The notes beneath the pieces were generated by a model. The model was not told where the DNA came from, searched no databases, and saw only the letters and a program-made list of their open reading frames with translations. This document shows, piece after piece, positions 52,137-61,155 of a stretch of DNA of 64,000 bases. The stretch comes from Lachnospiraceae bacterium (lineage in GTDB: Bacteria; Bacillota; Clostridia; Lachnospirales; Lachnospiraceae), in assembly GCA_024696615.1 (NCBI GenBank), contig JAILGS010000072.1, positions 1-64,000 of the forward strand, given 5' to 3'. A program made the position numbers and the translations under genes. Every line of letters starts with the position of its first letter. The stretch's first letter is position 1.

Positions 52137-52165
52137 ATTTTAACCTTTTTGCACAAACAAGTCAA
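52137..52165 (-). promoter_or_regulatory. Promoter of the HPr-like gene
   Basis: On the minus strand TTGACT (52160-52165), 17 bases, TAAAAT (52137-52142), about 45 bases from the ATG. Confidence 0.65.
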
Positions 52166-52233
52166 TGCGTTGGTGTAGTTTATTTGTAAGAATTATGTAA
52201 TTTATTGGAGATTTAGTATACAAGGAAACAGAT

Positions 52234-53589
52234 ATGAAAGTAGCATTACATAATTTAGGATGCAAAGTCAATGCCTATGAATTAGAGTGCATGGGCGAAT
52301 TAATGGAACAGGCAGGATATACCATCGTGGATTTTGAAAAGGATCTGGCGGATATCTATATTATTAATACCTGCTCCGTAACCAATATGGCGGATCGCAA
52401 ATCCCGTCAGATGTTGCATCGTGCGAAAAAATTAAATCCCAAGGCCATTGTGGTGGCAGCCGGTTGTTATGTTCAGGCCTTCCCGGAAGAAGTAATGCGG
52501 GATGCTTCCGTGGATGTGGTGATTGGTAATAATCGAAAGCGGGATGTGGTGGAATTAGTGGAAGCCTACCTGAGGGATGGAAGTATTGGTCAGGAAGAGA
52601 ATGTGATTGATATTATGCACAGCAGGGAATATGAGGATATGTCCATTGCCAGTGCGGAACATATTAGAGCCTATATTAAGATTCAGGATGGTTGTAATCA
52701 GTACTGTTCCTATTGCATTATTCCCTTCACCCGTGGTCATGTAAGAAGCAGAAGACCGGGAGAAATTTATCGGGAAATCCAGGTCCTTTCACAGAAAAAA
52801 TATAAGGAAGTGGTACTTACCGGAATTCATATCAGTTCCTATGGACTGGATTTTTATGAGGAAAAGAAGAGTTATAATAAGGAATTTCGTACCAGTGCCA
52901 GAGAATTACTGGATCTGATTCGGGAGATTTCTAAGATTGAAGGAATTGAACGGATTCGATTAAGTTCCTTGGAACCAAGAATTATTACGGAAGAATTTGT
53001 ATCGGAGTTAGTGAACTATCCTAAGGTATGTCCTCATTTTCATCTTTCTTTACAGAGTGGATGTAATGATACTTTAAAGCGAATGGTGCGTGGTTATACG
53101 GCGGAGGAGTTTATGGAAAGCTGTAAGATCCTTCGCAAGTACTACGATCACCCTGCCATTACCACGGATATTATTGTTGGATTCATGGGAGAAACACCGG
53201 AAGAATTTGCACAGACGGAGGATTTCTTAGAGCAGGTGAAGTTCTACGAGATGCATGTGTTTAAGTTCTCTCCTCGTAAAGGAACCCAGGCCATGCGGTT
53301 AAAAAATCCAGTGCCAGACACAATAAAGACACAACGAAGTGATATCCTATTAAGCATGACGAAACGTCAATCCAGAGCCTATCGGGAATATTATCTGGGA
53401 AGTGATGTGGAAGTATTGGTGGAAGAGGAGGATGTAATCCTTGGAAAGACCTATATGGTGGGGCATACTCCGAATTATTTAAAGGTTGCGATTCCTTCTT
53501 CCCAAAATGTGGCAATTAACGACCTAGTGAAGGTGAATTGTCTTCAGATGCTTACGGAGGAAGTCGTTTTAGGGACTTGTGTAAAATAA
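52234..53589 (+). CDS. mtaB: tRNA t6A37 methylthiotransferase MtaB
   Basis: A radical-SAM enzyme that adds a methylthio group to t6A37 in tRNA. The 451-residue protein begins VALHNLGCKVNAYELE, with CKVN typical of MtaB. N-terminal cysteines also occur in NTCSVTN and AAGCYVQ. The radical-SAM motif is CNQYCSYCIIPFTRG. The TRAM region is C-terminal. The ribosome binding site is weak. With rimO at 24938 the window holds two of the three main methylthiotransferase branches. Confidence 0.94.
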   Translation: MKVALHNLGCKVNAYELECMGELMEQAGYTIVDFEKDLADIYIINTCSVTNMADRKSRQMLHRAKKLNPKAIVVAAGCYVQAFPEEVMRDASVDVVIGNNRKRDVVELVEAYLRDGSIGQEENVIDIMHSREYEDMSIASAEHIRAYIKIQDGCNQYCSYCIIPFTRGHVRSRRPGEIYREIQVLSQKKYKEVVLTGIHISSYGLDFYEEKKSYNKEFRTSARELLDLIREISKIEGIERIRLSSLEPRIITEEFVSELVNYPKVCPHFHLSLQSGCNDTLKRMVRGYTAEEFMESCKILRKYYDHPAITTDIIVGFMGETPEEFAQTEDFLEQVKFYEMHVFKFSPRKGTQAMRLKNPVPDTIKTQRSDILLSMTKRQSRAYREYYLGSDVEVLVEEEDVILGKTYMVGHTPNYLKVAIPSSQNVAINDLVKVNCLQMLTEEVVLGTCVK

Positions 53590-53634
53590 GAATATCGACT
53601 ATAATGAACTCCAAGTGTAAAGGACGTGGATAGT

Positions 53635-53898
53635 ATGATCAATGATTTGACAAAAACTCAATATGTGCAGATTGAGACCTTTGCAGAGCTTTCTGTAACG
53701 GAGATTTTAGATCGTGTATATATTGCTTTAAAAGAAAAAGGATACAATCCGGTGAATCAGATTGTGGGTTATGTAATGAGTGGGGATCCAACCTATATTA
53801 CCTCCCATAATAATGCTCGCAGCTTGATTATGAAAGTGGAGCGGGATGAGATTGTAGAAGAATTACTCAAGTATTATATTAAGAATCGTGGTATGTAG
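53635..53898 (+). CDS. IreB family regulatory phosphoprotein
   Basis: An 87-residue protein of the IreB/YrzL (DUF965) family. It contains [20 protein letters not shown] and [17 protein letters not shown], both family-specific. In Enterococcus, IreB is a substrate of the PASTA kinase IreK and affects cephalosporin resistance. N-terminal Thr residues (LTKTQ) would be phosphorylation candidates. ATG 53635 follows AAAGGAC; GTG 53626 is an alternative. ruvX starts five bases after the stop. Confidence 0.93.
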   Translation: MINDLTKTQYVQIETFAELSVTEILDRVYIALKEKGYNPVNQIVGYVMSGDPTYITSHNNARSLIMKVERDEIVEELLKYYIKNRGM

Positions 53899-53903
53899 CG
53901 CTT

Positions 53904-54335
53904 ATGAGAATACTTGGACTTGATTACGGTAGTAAGACCGTTGGCGTTGCGGTAAGTGACCCTTTGTTCATTACAGCACAGGCGGTAGAAACTATAAATA
54001 GGAAAGAAGAGAACAAGCTGCGTAAGACTTATGCACGGATTGAAGAGCTGTGCAGAGAATATGAAGTGGAACGTATCATTCTCGGACTTCCCAAGAACAT
54101 GAATAACACTTGTGGTGAACGTGTCGAACATGTAGAGGAATTTAAGGCTGATTTGGAACGTAGAACTGGTTTGGAAGTCCTTCTGTGGGATGAAAGACTG
54201 ACTACCATTTCTGCAGAACGAGTTCTACAGGAAAGTGGCGTACGTAGAGAGAATCGCAAGGAAGTTATTGACCAGATAGCAGCTGTATTTATACTGCAAA
54301 ATTACCTAGACAGTATTCCGTCTAGTTCCAAGTAG
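53904..54335 (+). CDS. ruvX: Holliday junction resolvase-like RuvX (YqgF)
   Basis: A 143-residue RNase H-fold protein. [16 protein letters not shown] (residues 4-19) holds the first catalytic Asp, ILGLPKNMN and [14 protein letters not shown] carry the others. YqgF proteins process pre-16S rRNA and may resolve DNA junctions. The order ireB-ruvX-DUF1292 is the same as yrzL-yrrK-yrzB in B. subtilis. A terminator follows. Confidence 0.95.
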   Translation: MRILGLDYGSKTVGVAVSDPLFITAQAVETINRKEENKLRKTYARIEELCREYEVERIILGLPKNMNNTCGERVEHVEEFKADLERRTGLEVLLWDERLTTISAERVLQESGVRRENRKEVIDQIAAVFILQNYLDSIPSSSK

Positions 54336-54339
54336 TATG

Positions 54340-54365
54340 AAGCTCCTTAGGTAAGGGGCTTTTTT
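54340..54365 (+). terminator. Terminator after ruvX
   Basis: AAGCTCCTT (54340-54348) pairs with AAGGGGCTT (54353-54361) with one G-T pair, 4-base loop, T-run. Confidence 0.75.
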
Positions 54366-54403
54366 ACTGTGTAATCATATTGGTATGGAATGGAGAGAGA
54401 ACT

Positions 54404-54679
54404 ATGGAGATGGAAAAGATTGTATTTAAAACAGAGGACGGAGAAGAATTATCCTTATATGTATTAGAAGAAACCACCTTTCAGGGACAGCGTTTCCTCT
54501 TAGCTTCCGAGAAATCTCCTATGGATGAGGATGATTCGGAGGAACTTGAAGTATATGTTTTAAAGCAGGACTCCTCTGAGGATGAGGAAGAGGTGTATTC
54601 CCTCATTGAGGACGATCAGTTATTGGATTCTGTCATGGAGATTTTTGGTCAAATGTATAATGACGATGCGGAAAACTAG
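54404..54679 (+). CDS. DUF1292 domain protein
   Basis: A 91-residue, strongly acidic protein of the DUF1292 (YrzB) family. It opens with IVFKTEDGEELSLYVLEETT and ends LLDSVMEIFGQM, both typical. Function is unknown; its place after ruvX is conserved in Firmicutes. ATG 54404 is supported by GGAGAGAGAACT; an earlier in-frame start at 54380 has no good site. Confidence 0.9.
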   Translation: MEMEKIVFKTEDGEELSLYVLEETTFQGQRFLLASEKSPMDEDDSEELEVYVLKQDSSEDEEEVYSLIEDDQLLDSVMEIFGQMYNDDAEN

Positions 54680-54715
54680 TTTTCGCAAAAACCATGAATA
54701 GGAGAGTTAGAAATT

Positions 54716-56392
54716 TTGAGTAAAGAATTAAGTAATACCTCTAAGCTTCGCATTATCCCACTGGGTGGCTTAGAACAGATTGGAATGAATATGACGGCCT
54801 TTGAATACGAGGACAGCATATTTATTGTAGATTGTGGACTTGCATTTCCAGAAGATGAGATGCTTGGTGTGGATTTAGTAATCCCGGATGTTACCTATCT
54901 GAAAGATAATATTGACAAGGTGAAGGGTTTTGCCATTACCCATGGTCATGAAGATCATATTGGTGCAATTCCTTACATTCTTCGTCAGGTGAATGTACCA
55001 ATTTATGCCACCAAACTTACGGTGGGCATTATTGAATCCAAACTTGCAGAAGCAGGAATGTTGGATTCCGTTCGTTGTAAAGTGGTAAAATACGGACAGA
55101 ATATTAATTTTGGATGTTTCCATGTGGAATTCATTCGTACCAATCATAGTATTGCCGGAGCTGCAGCTCTTGCAATCTACACTCCGGTAGGAACCATTGT
55201 TCATACGGGAGATTTTAAAGTGGATTATACCCCGGTATATGGCGCACCGATTGACTTACAGCGTCTTGGTGAGATTGGCAAGAAGGGTGTGCTTGCTCTG
55301 ATGAGTGACTCCACCAATGCTACCAAGCCTGGCTTTACCATGTCAGAAAGCACGGTGGGAAAAACATTTGATACCATCTTTAATGATCATCGGGATTCTC
55401 GAATCATTATTGCAACCTTTGCATCCAATGTGGATCGAGTTCAGCAGATTATTAATTCCGCCATCAAATATGGTCGTAAGGTGGTCATCGATGGTCGTAG
55501 TATGGTGAATATCATTAATGTGGCTTCGGAATTAGGATATATTTCCTATCCGGAAGGAACCATTATTGATTTAGATTTGATGAAGAATTATACGGACGAG
55601 CAGCTGGTACTTGTGACCACGGGTAGCCAGGGAGAATCCATGGCATCCTTATCCCGTATGGCAGCCAATATTCATCGAAAAGTAACCATTCATCCAGGAG
55701 ATACCGTGGTCTTTAGTTCGACTCCAATTCCTGGTAATGAGAAGTCCGTATCCAAGGTGATCAATGAACTGGCCATAAAGGGAGCTAAGGTGATTTTCCA
55801 GGATACCCATGTATCCGGACATGCCTGTCAGGAAGAATTAAAGTTAATCTATGCATTAATTCGACCAAAGTTTGCCATCCCAGTGCATGGTGAGTACCGT
55901 CATCTTCAGGCCAATGCATCCATTGCCATGAGCATGGGTGTGCCAGAAGAGAATGTGGTAATCTTAAAGAATGGTTCCGTATTAGAAATTGATGCGGATT
56001 CTGCTAAGATCAATGGAACTGTACCAACCGGAGCAGTATTAGTGGATGGTCTTGGTGTGGGTGATGTGGGTAATATCGTCCTTCGAGATCGACAGGCCTT
56101 AGCAGAAAATGGTATTATTATTGTTGCCATGACTTTGGATAAGAATACTGGTGAATTATTAGCAGGACCGGATTTAGTAACAAGGGGCTTTGTGTATGTT
56201 CGTGAATCCGAAGATCTCTTAGATAGTGCTAAGACGGAAGTGGAACTTGCAGTACAGTCCACCTTGGATAAGGGAATTACGGATTGGGGCAAGTTAAAGG
56301 GTGTTGTGAAGGATACCTTAAATGATTTCATGTGGAAGAACCTTCGTCGAGCACCAATTATCCTGACCATTATTCAGGATGTGGAAATGTAA
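54716..56392 (+). CDS. rnj: Ribonuclease J
   Basis: A 558-residue metallo-beta-lactamase/beta-CASP ribonuclease with 5'-3' exonuclease and endonuclease activity, central to mRNA decay and rRNA maturation. The zinc motif is THGHEDHIGAIP (about residues 73-84), with HTGDFKVD later, and the beta-CASP motifs follow (LMSDSTNATKPG, PVHGEYRH). The start is TTG 54716 after AGGAGAG. J1 or J2 cannot be told apart. The ylbF gene starts 31 bases after its stop. Confidence 0.95.
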   Translation: MSKELSNTSKLRIIPLGGLEQIGMNMTAFEYEDSIFIVDCGLAFPEDEMLGVDLVIPDVTYLKDNIDKVKGFAITHGHEDHIGAIPYILRQVNVPIYATKLTVGIIESKLAEAGMLDSVRCKVVKYGQNINFGCFHVEFIRTNHSIAGAAALAIYTPVGTIVHTGDFKVDYTPVYGAPIDLQRLGEIGKKGVLALMSDSTNATKPGFTMSESTVGKTFDTIFNDHRDSRIIIATFASNVDRVQQIINSAIKYGRKVVIDGRSMVNIINVASELGYISYPEGTIIDLDLMKNYTDEQLVLVTTGSQGESMASLSRMAANIHRKVTIHPGDTVVFSSTPIPGNEKSVSKVINELAIKGAKVIFQDTHVSGHACQEELKLIYALIRPKFAIPVHGEYRHLQANASIAMSMGVPEENVVILKNGSVLEIDADSAKINGTVPTGAVLVDGLGVGDVGNIVLRDRQALAENGIIIVAMTLDKNTGELLAGPDLVTRGFVYVRESEDLLDSAKTEVELAVQSTLDKGITDWGKLKGVVKDTLNDFMWKNLRRAPIILTIIQDVEM

Positions 56393-56423
56393 ACCTCAAC
56401 ATACCAAAAAGCGAGGTGAGCCT

Positions 56424-56759
56424 ATGAGCAGAGTGGATGAATTAGCAGAGGAACTGGCGAAGGCAATTCTTGAAAGTGAAGAATATCAGAATTATCTTCG
56501 TGCAATGGCTGAAGTGAAGAAAAATCCTCAGTTATACCAGGCAATTAATGAAGTGCGCAAGCGCTCCTTTGAATTGCAAAATTCTGCCAATAGTGATATC
56601 TATAATGAGAATAAGGCTGTGGATCAGCAATATGCATATCTTCGTACCAATGAAGTGGCACTGAATTTCCTGCGTTGTGAAATCGGCGTATGTCGTATGA
56701 TGCAGGATGTGGAACGAACCCTGGTGGAAGATATTGATTTAGAATTGGATTTTTTATAA
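56424..56759 (+). CDS. YlbF/YmcA family regulator
   Basis: A 111-residue, helical protein of the YlbF/YmcA (Com_YlbF) family. It shows LAEELAKAILESEEYQNYL and the later KNPQLYQAINEVRKRSFELQ, which form a helical hairpin. In B. subtilis YlbF, YmcA and YaaT form a complex that steers RNase Y. Here it follows RNase J directly, suggesting a link to RNA decay. ATG 56424 follows GCGAGGTGAG; the longer frame overlaps the RNase J gene. Confidence 0.88.
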   Translation: MSRVDELAEELAKAILESEEYQNYLRAMAEVKKNPQLYQAINEVRKRSFELQNSANSDIYNENKAVDQQYAYLRTNEVALNFLRCEIGVCRMMQDVERTLVEDIDLELDFL

Positions 56760-56783
56760 ATTTCAATCTTGGATGGAGGCATT

Positions 56784-57212
56784 ATGGCTACGGGAAAGAA
56801 AAAGAACAATTCAAGAACCATTGGAAATATTGTTCGTACGATCATTAATATTTCCATTAATGTGATTGTGCTTGCGGTATTAATTAGTTTTACGTATCGT
56901 GGCGCTGGAATGGCTTATGAATTTGGTAAAGCAATCTTTGCAGAAGAGGCAATGACCACGGAGGAAGAAGCGAAAAATTATTCCGTGACCATTCCAAAGA
57001 GTCCATCCGCCATGGAAATTGCCAAGGTTTTAGAGGAAGCGAAATTAATTGAAAATCGTTATGTATTTTTGGTACAGTTAAAGCTTTCTGAAAGTGAAGA
57101 GGATATTATTCCTGGTACCTATATTCTTAGTACCTCCATGACTCCAACGAAGATGATCGAAGTGATGTGTACGAAAGAACAACCTAGCGAAGAAAGTGGG
57201 GAAGCAAAGTGA
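56784..57212 (+). CDS. MltG-like membrane protein lacking the lytic domain
   Basis: A 142-residue bitopic protein. A basic N terminus and membrane helix (about 20-42) precede a short domain VTIPKSPSAMEIAKVLEEAK...IIPGTYILSTSMTPTKMIEVM. This is like the LysM-like N-terminal domain of the endolytic transglycosylase MltG/YceG. The catalytic YceG domain with its Glu is absent; MltG is usually over 300 residues. B. subtilis yrrL (mltG) occupies this spot before yrrM, so this looks like a reduced MltG. The stop overlaps the next gene. Confidence 0.75.
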   Translation: MATGKKKNNSRTIGNIVRTIINISINVIVLAVLISFTYRGAGMAYEFGKAIFAEEAMTTEEEAKNYSVTIPKSPSAMEIAKVLEEAKLIENRYVFLVQLKLSESEEDIIPGTYILSTSMTPTKMIEVMCTKEQPSEESGEAK

Positions 57213-57856
57213 TCGTAGATGAACGTATGGTGGCATTTATCAATTCGTTCGATACGGGAGACAGTGAAATATTGGAGTTGATTGAGAAGGAAGCCCTTGC
57301 GGACTTCGTTCCAATCATCCGTCAGGAGATGGGTAGCCTGCTCAAGGTAATCATGGCCTTAACAAAACCTTCTCAGGTTTTGGAGGTTGGTACTGCAGTT
57401 GGCTACTCATCTATTCTTATGGCCCAAAATTTACCTTCCGAAAGTCATATTACCACCATTGAAAATTATGAAAAAAGAATTCCTATTGCGAGAGCCAATT
57501 TTTCAAGAGCCGGCGTGGAAGATCAAATAACCCTTTTAGAAGGGGATGCCATGGAAATTTTGGCAAATCTTCCAGGGGAGGAAGTCTATGATTTCATCTT
57601 TATGGATGCGGCGAAAGCCCAGTATATTCATTATCTGCCACATTTGATGCGCTTATTAAAAAAGGGCGGATTGTTGGTATCCGATAATGTATTACAGGAA
57701 GGGGATATTATTGAGTCCAAGTATGGAGTGGTTCGTCGTAATCGTACCATCCATGCAAGAATGCGGGAATATATCTATGAACTTACCCATCGGGAAGATT
57801 TAGTAACTAGCATTGTTCCAATCGGGGATGGAATTACCATGTCAGTGAAGAAATAA
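57209..57856 (+). CDS. trmR: tRNA 5-hydroxyuridine methyltransferase TrmR (YrrM)
   Basis: A 215-residue class I SAM methyltransferase of the O-methyltransferase type. The SAM loop VLEVGTAVGYSSILMA is at about residues 59-74, with FIFMDAAKAQY and LLVSDNVL downstream. The start GTG 57209 overlaps the previous stop. Synteny with B. subtilis yrrM followed by the U32 protease-like yrrN/yrrO supports TrmR, which converts 5-hydroxyuridine 34 to 5-methoxyuridine in tRNA. Confidence 0.85.
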   Translation: MIVDERMVAFINSFDTGDSEILELIEKEALADFVPIIRQEMGSLLKVIMALTKPSQVLEVGTAVGYSSILMAQNLPSESHITTIENYEKRIPIARANFSRAGVEDQITLLEGDAMEILANLPGEEVYDFIFMDAAKAQYIHYLPHLMRLLKKGGLLVSDNVLQEGDIIESKYGVVRRNRTIHARMREYIYELTHREDLVTSIVPIGDGITMSVKK

Positions 57857-57879
57857 TGTGAAGAAATAGGAGTGTTAAG

Positions 57880-59199
57880 ATGAGACCAGTTGAATTATTG
57901 ATTCCAGCAAGCAGTCTGGAAGTATTAAAAGCTGCAGTGAATTATGGAGCCAATGCAGTCTATATCGGTGGAGAAGCATTTGGATTAAGAGCTGGTGCGA
58001 AGAATTTTTCCCATGATGAGATGAAGGAAGGAATTGCATTTGCCCATGCTCATCAGGTGAAAGTATATGTAACCTCCAATATTATTGCCCATAATAAGGA
58101 TTTAGAAGGTGTGCGGGAATATTTTAAGGAATTACGGGAACTTGGTCCGGATGCGGTGATTATTTCCGACCCAGCCATCTTTATGATTGCCAAGGAGATT
58201 CTTGCGGATGTGATGGATCTTCATGTAAGTACCCAGGCCAATAACTGTAATTATGGAACCTTCCAGTTCTGGTATGGACTGGGAGCAAAGCGTATTGTTA
58301 CCGCAAGAGAATTGTCCTTAGCAGAGATTAAGGAAATTCGGGCACATATTCCAGAGGATTGTGAGATTGAAACCTTTATCCATGGAGCGATGTGTATTTC
58401 CTATTCCGGTCGTTGTCTGATCAGTTCCTTCCTTACAGGACGGGATGCGAATCAGGGGGCTTGTACCCATCCATGTCGTTGGAAGTATACTTTAACGGAG
58501 CAGAAAAAGGCCAAGGAAGAGGGCTTGGATGAATTCCCAATGATGGAAGAGGGATTCTACTTAGAAGAGGAAAAACGTCCGGGAGAATATTTCCCAGTCT
58601 TTGAAAATGACCGGGGAACTTATATCTTTAATTCCAAGGATTTATGCATGATTGAGCATATTCCGGAATTAATCGAAGCGGGAATTGATAGTTTTAAAAT
58701 CGAAGGTCGTATGAAGACCGCCCTTTATGTGGCAACCGTTGCTCGTACCTATCGCAAAGCCATTGATGATTATTGTAAGGATCCTGCTCTTTATGAGGCC
58801 AATCTTCCATATTACCGGGATGAAATCACCAAATGTACCTATCGTCAGTACACCACGGGATTTTTCTTTGGAAAACCCAATGAAGATACACAGATTTATG
58901 ATAGCAATACCTATATTCGGGGCTATACCTATCTCGGTATGGTGACAGGAACCAATGAGAAGGGGATGTATCATATCGAACAGCGCAATAAATTCTCCGT
59001 GGGTGAAACACTGGAAGTGATGAAGCCGGACGGAAGAAATTGTGAAGTAATCGTACGGGCGATCGAAGATGCCAAGGGAAATTCCATGGACTCCTGTCCA
59101 CATCCAAAGCAGGATCTTTATATTGATCTTGGCATGGAATTAGAAGATTATGATCTCCTTCGCAGGAAGGAAAAGGAAAATAATATCGTACTTTCTTAG
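57880..59199 (+). CDS. trhP: U32-family tRNA hydroxylation protein TrhP
   Basis: A 439-residue protein of the peptidase U32 family. It begins RPVELLIPASSLEVLKAAVN, has VSTQANNCNY in the barrel, and carries the cysteine motif CISYSGRCLISSFLTGRDANQG with further Cys in ACTHPCRWKY, a probable iron-sulfur site. Members next to trmR (B. subtilis YrrN/YrrO) hydroxylate U34 from prephenate. Only one such gene is present here, in contrast to the yrrN-yrrO pair. GGAGTGTTAAG precedes the ATG. Confidence 0.87.
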   Translation: MRPVELLIPASSLEVLKAAVNYGANAVYIGGEAFGLRAGAKNFSHDEMKEGIAFAHAHQVKVYVTSNIIAHNKDLEGVREYFKELRELGPDAVIISDPAIFMIAKEILADVMDLHVSTQANNCNYGTFQFWYGLGAKRIVTARELSLAEIKEIRAHIPEDCEIETFIHGAMCISYSGRCLISSFLTGRDANQGACTHPCRWKYTLTEQKKAKEEGLDEFPMMEEGFYLEEEKRPGEYFPVFENDRGTYIFNSKDLCMIEHIPELIEAGIDSFKIEGRMKTALYVATVARTYRKAIDDYCKDPALYEANLPYYRDEITKCTYRQYTTGFFFGKPNEDTQIYDSNTYIRGYTYLGMVTGTNEKGMYHIEQRNKFSVGETLEVMKPDGRNCEVIVRAIEDAKGNSMDSCPHPKQDLYIDLGMELEDYDLLRRKEKENNIVLS

Positions 59200-59231
59200 C
59201 AAATGTCATAAAAAAGGGAAGGAGCTTACCA

Positions 59232-61010
59232 ATGTCCATCTATGCAAAGCGCGTTGCATTATTACGAGATCGAATGAAGGAGAGAGGAATCGGAGCATAT
59301 CTGATTACTTCCTCGGATGATCATGCATCCGAATATCCAGCCAGTTACTATGAAGCAAGAAAGTGGATTTCCGGTTTTACAGGATCTGCAGGAATCCTTG
59401 TGGTGGGAGTGGAAGAAGCAGGATTATATACGGATGGACGGTATTATATTCAGGCCGAGAAGGAACTAGACGGCAGCTCCATCGATTTAATGAAACAACA
59501 GGATCCGGAAACCATGGATCTTCTTTCCTACATTCAGAAAGTATCAAAGGGCCTTGCCATTGCCGGGGACTTTACCACCATCTCTGCGAAAGATGGATTG
59601 GACTTAGAGGGATTACATCAGAAACTGGTGGGCGTGGATTTAGTGAATGAATTATGGGAAGACCGCCCAGCCCTTCCTAAGGAACCTGCGTTTTGTTACC
59701 CACTTGCCTATACGGGAGTTTCTGCTAAGGAGAAGATTACACGGCTTCAAGAGAAACTAAAAGAGGTTCATGGAGAGGTACAGATTCTTACTACCCTGGA
59801 TGATATTGCCTATCTATGTAATATTCGAGGAAATGATATTGCCTATAATCCCATGGTTCTTTCCTATATGATGATTACAGGAAAGAGCGCCACACTCTAT
59901 GTGGATGGGGAGAAGTTATCGCAAGAACTGGAAGCGTATTTAAAGACGGAGGGTATTACCTGGAAGGAATATAACTCTTTTTATCAGGATGTGAAGGAAT
60001 TAAAAAATCAATCCGTAATGGTGGATGAGAATCGAATTAATTATGAAATCTATTCCCTACTTACGAAGAATTCCTGTGTTCTTTTAGATTACACCAATCC
60101 AACCTATTTATGGAAAGCCATTAAGAATGAGGTGGAAATAAAAAATACCAGGATTGCCCATAAGAAGGATGGTCTTGCAGTAACGAAATTCATTCACTGG
60201 CTGAAGAAGGAAATTCGTACCAATTCCTCCCTGACGGAGGTTTCCGTGGCCAATGTATTAGAAGAATTACGAAAGGCACAGGGCCAGTATATTGAGCCAA
60301 GTTTTACAACGATTAGTGCGTATGGGGAGAATGCAGCACTGATGCATTATAATCCATATCAAAGAAGCGAAGAAGTATTTCTTCGTCCCGAGCATATGTT
60401 ACTTGTGGATTCCGGAGGACAGTATCTCGAAGGAACCACGGATATTACAAGAACCATTGCGCTGGGTCCATGTAGCGAGGAAGAAATACATCACTATACC
60501 GTGACGTTAAAAGGATTTTTGGCACTGATGAATGCCAGGTTTTTGCGAGGCGTCGGCGGCCGTAATTTAGATATTCTTGCCCGTGGTCCGTTATGGAGCG
60601 AGTGCATGGATTATCGTTGTGGTACCGGTCATGGAGTGGGACATTTACTGGGGGTTCACGAAGGACCCAATGCTTTTCGATATAAGGAAACGCCACTTCA
60701 TGGAGAGGATGTTCCCATCGTTCCCGGAATGATTACCACGGATGAACCCGGAGTCTATGTGGAAGGAGCTTACGGAATCCGCATTGAAAATGAATTATTA
60801 TGCGTTTCGTTATCCAAGAATGAATATGGAGAATTCTTAGGATTCGAACCACTTACCTGGGCTCCGATCGAGATGGATTTAGTGGATCATTCCCTATTAT
60901 CCGCACAGGAGGAAAAGTGGCTAAAAGACTATATGGAACAAGTGTTGGAGCATCTGAAAGATGGTTTGACTTTGGATGAACAAAATTGGTTAGCATCCCT
61001 AAATTGTTGA
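59232..61010 (+). CDS. Aminopeptidase P family protein (M24)
   Basis: A 592-residue three-domain Xaa-Pro aminopeptidase, longer than E. coli PepP and like the eukaryotic XPNPEP1 layout. Two creatinase-like N-terminal domains precede the pita-bread catalytic domain. Metal ligands lie in LVDSGGQYLEGTTDITRT (two Asp), GHGVGHLLGVHEGP (His), TDEPGVYVEG (Glu) and IRIENELLC (Glu). It removes N-terminal residues before proline. GGGAAGGAGCTTACC precedes the ATG. Confidence 0.94.
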   Translation: MSIYAKRVALLRDRMKERGIGAYLITSSDDHASEYPASYYEARKWISGFTGSAGILVVGVEEAGLYTDGRYYIQAEKELDGSSIDLMKQQDPETMDLLSYIQKVSKGLAIAGDFTTISAKDGLDLEGLHQKLVGVDLVNELWEDRPALPKEPAFCYPLAYTGVSAKEKITRLQEKLKEVHGEVQILTTLDDIAYLCNIRGNDIAYNPMVLSYMMITGKSATLYVDGEKLSQELEAYLKTEGITWKEYNSFYQDVKELKNQSVMVDENRINYEIYSLLTKNSCVLLDYTNPTYLWKAIKNEVEIKNTRIAHKKDGLAVTKFIHWLKKEIRTNSSLTEVSVANVLEELRKAQGQYIEPSFTTISAYGENAALMHYNPYQRSEEVFLRPEHMLLVDSGGQYLEGTTDITRTIALGPCSEEEIHHYTVTLKGFLALMNARFLRGVGGRNLDILARGPLWSECMDYRCGTGHGVGHLLGVHEGPNAFRYKETPLHGEDVPIVPGMITTDEPGVYVEGAYGIRIENELLCVSLSKNEYGEFLGFEPLTWAPIEMDLVDHSLLSAQEEKWLKDYMEQVLEHLKDGLTLDEQNWLASLNC

Positions 61011-61033
61011 TTTTGACTTAATTTATCGGCAAA

Positions 61034-61065
61034 AATCATTGAATTTTCGGCATTTTTCAATGATT
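61034..61065. repeat. Inverted repeat between pepP-like gene and the next promoter
   Basis: AATCATTGAA (61034-61043) and TTCAATGATT (61056-61065) are perfect 10-bp arms with a 12-base loop. There is no T-run. It may be a weak terminator or an operator upstream of the promoter at 61072. Confidence 0.4.
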
Positions 61066-61071
61066 CATATA

Positions 61072-61100
61072 TTGCATTGCATGTTTTTTTTCGATATAAT
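61072..61100 (+). promoter_or_regulatory. Promoter of the histone-tail-like gene
   Basis: TTGCAT (61072-61077), 17 bases, perfect TATAAT (61095-61100). Confidence 0.65.
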
Positions 61101-61155
61101 ACAGTTGTTGTTAGTTTATTTTACAATGTAATATCTTTATAACGAGGTGAAAAAA

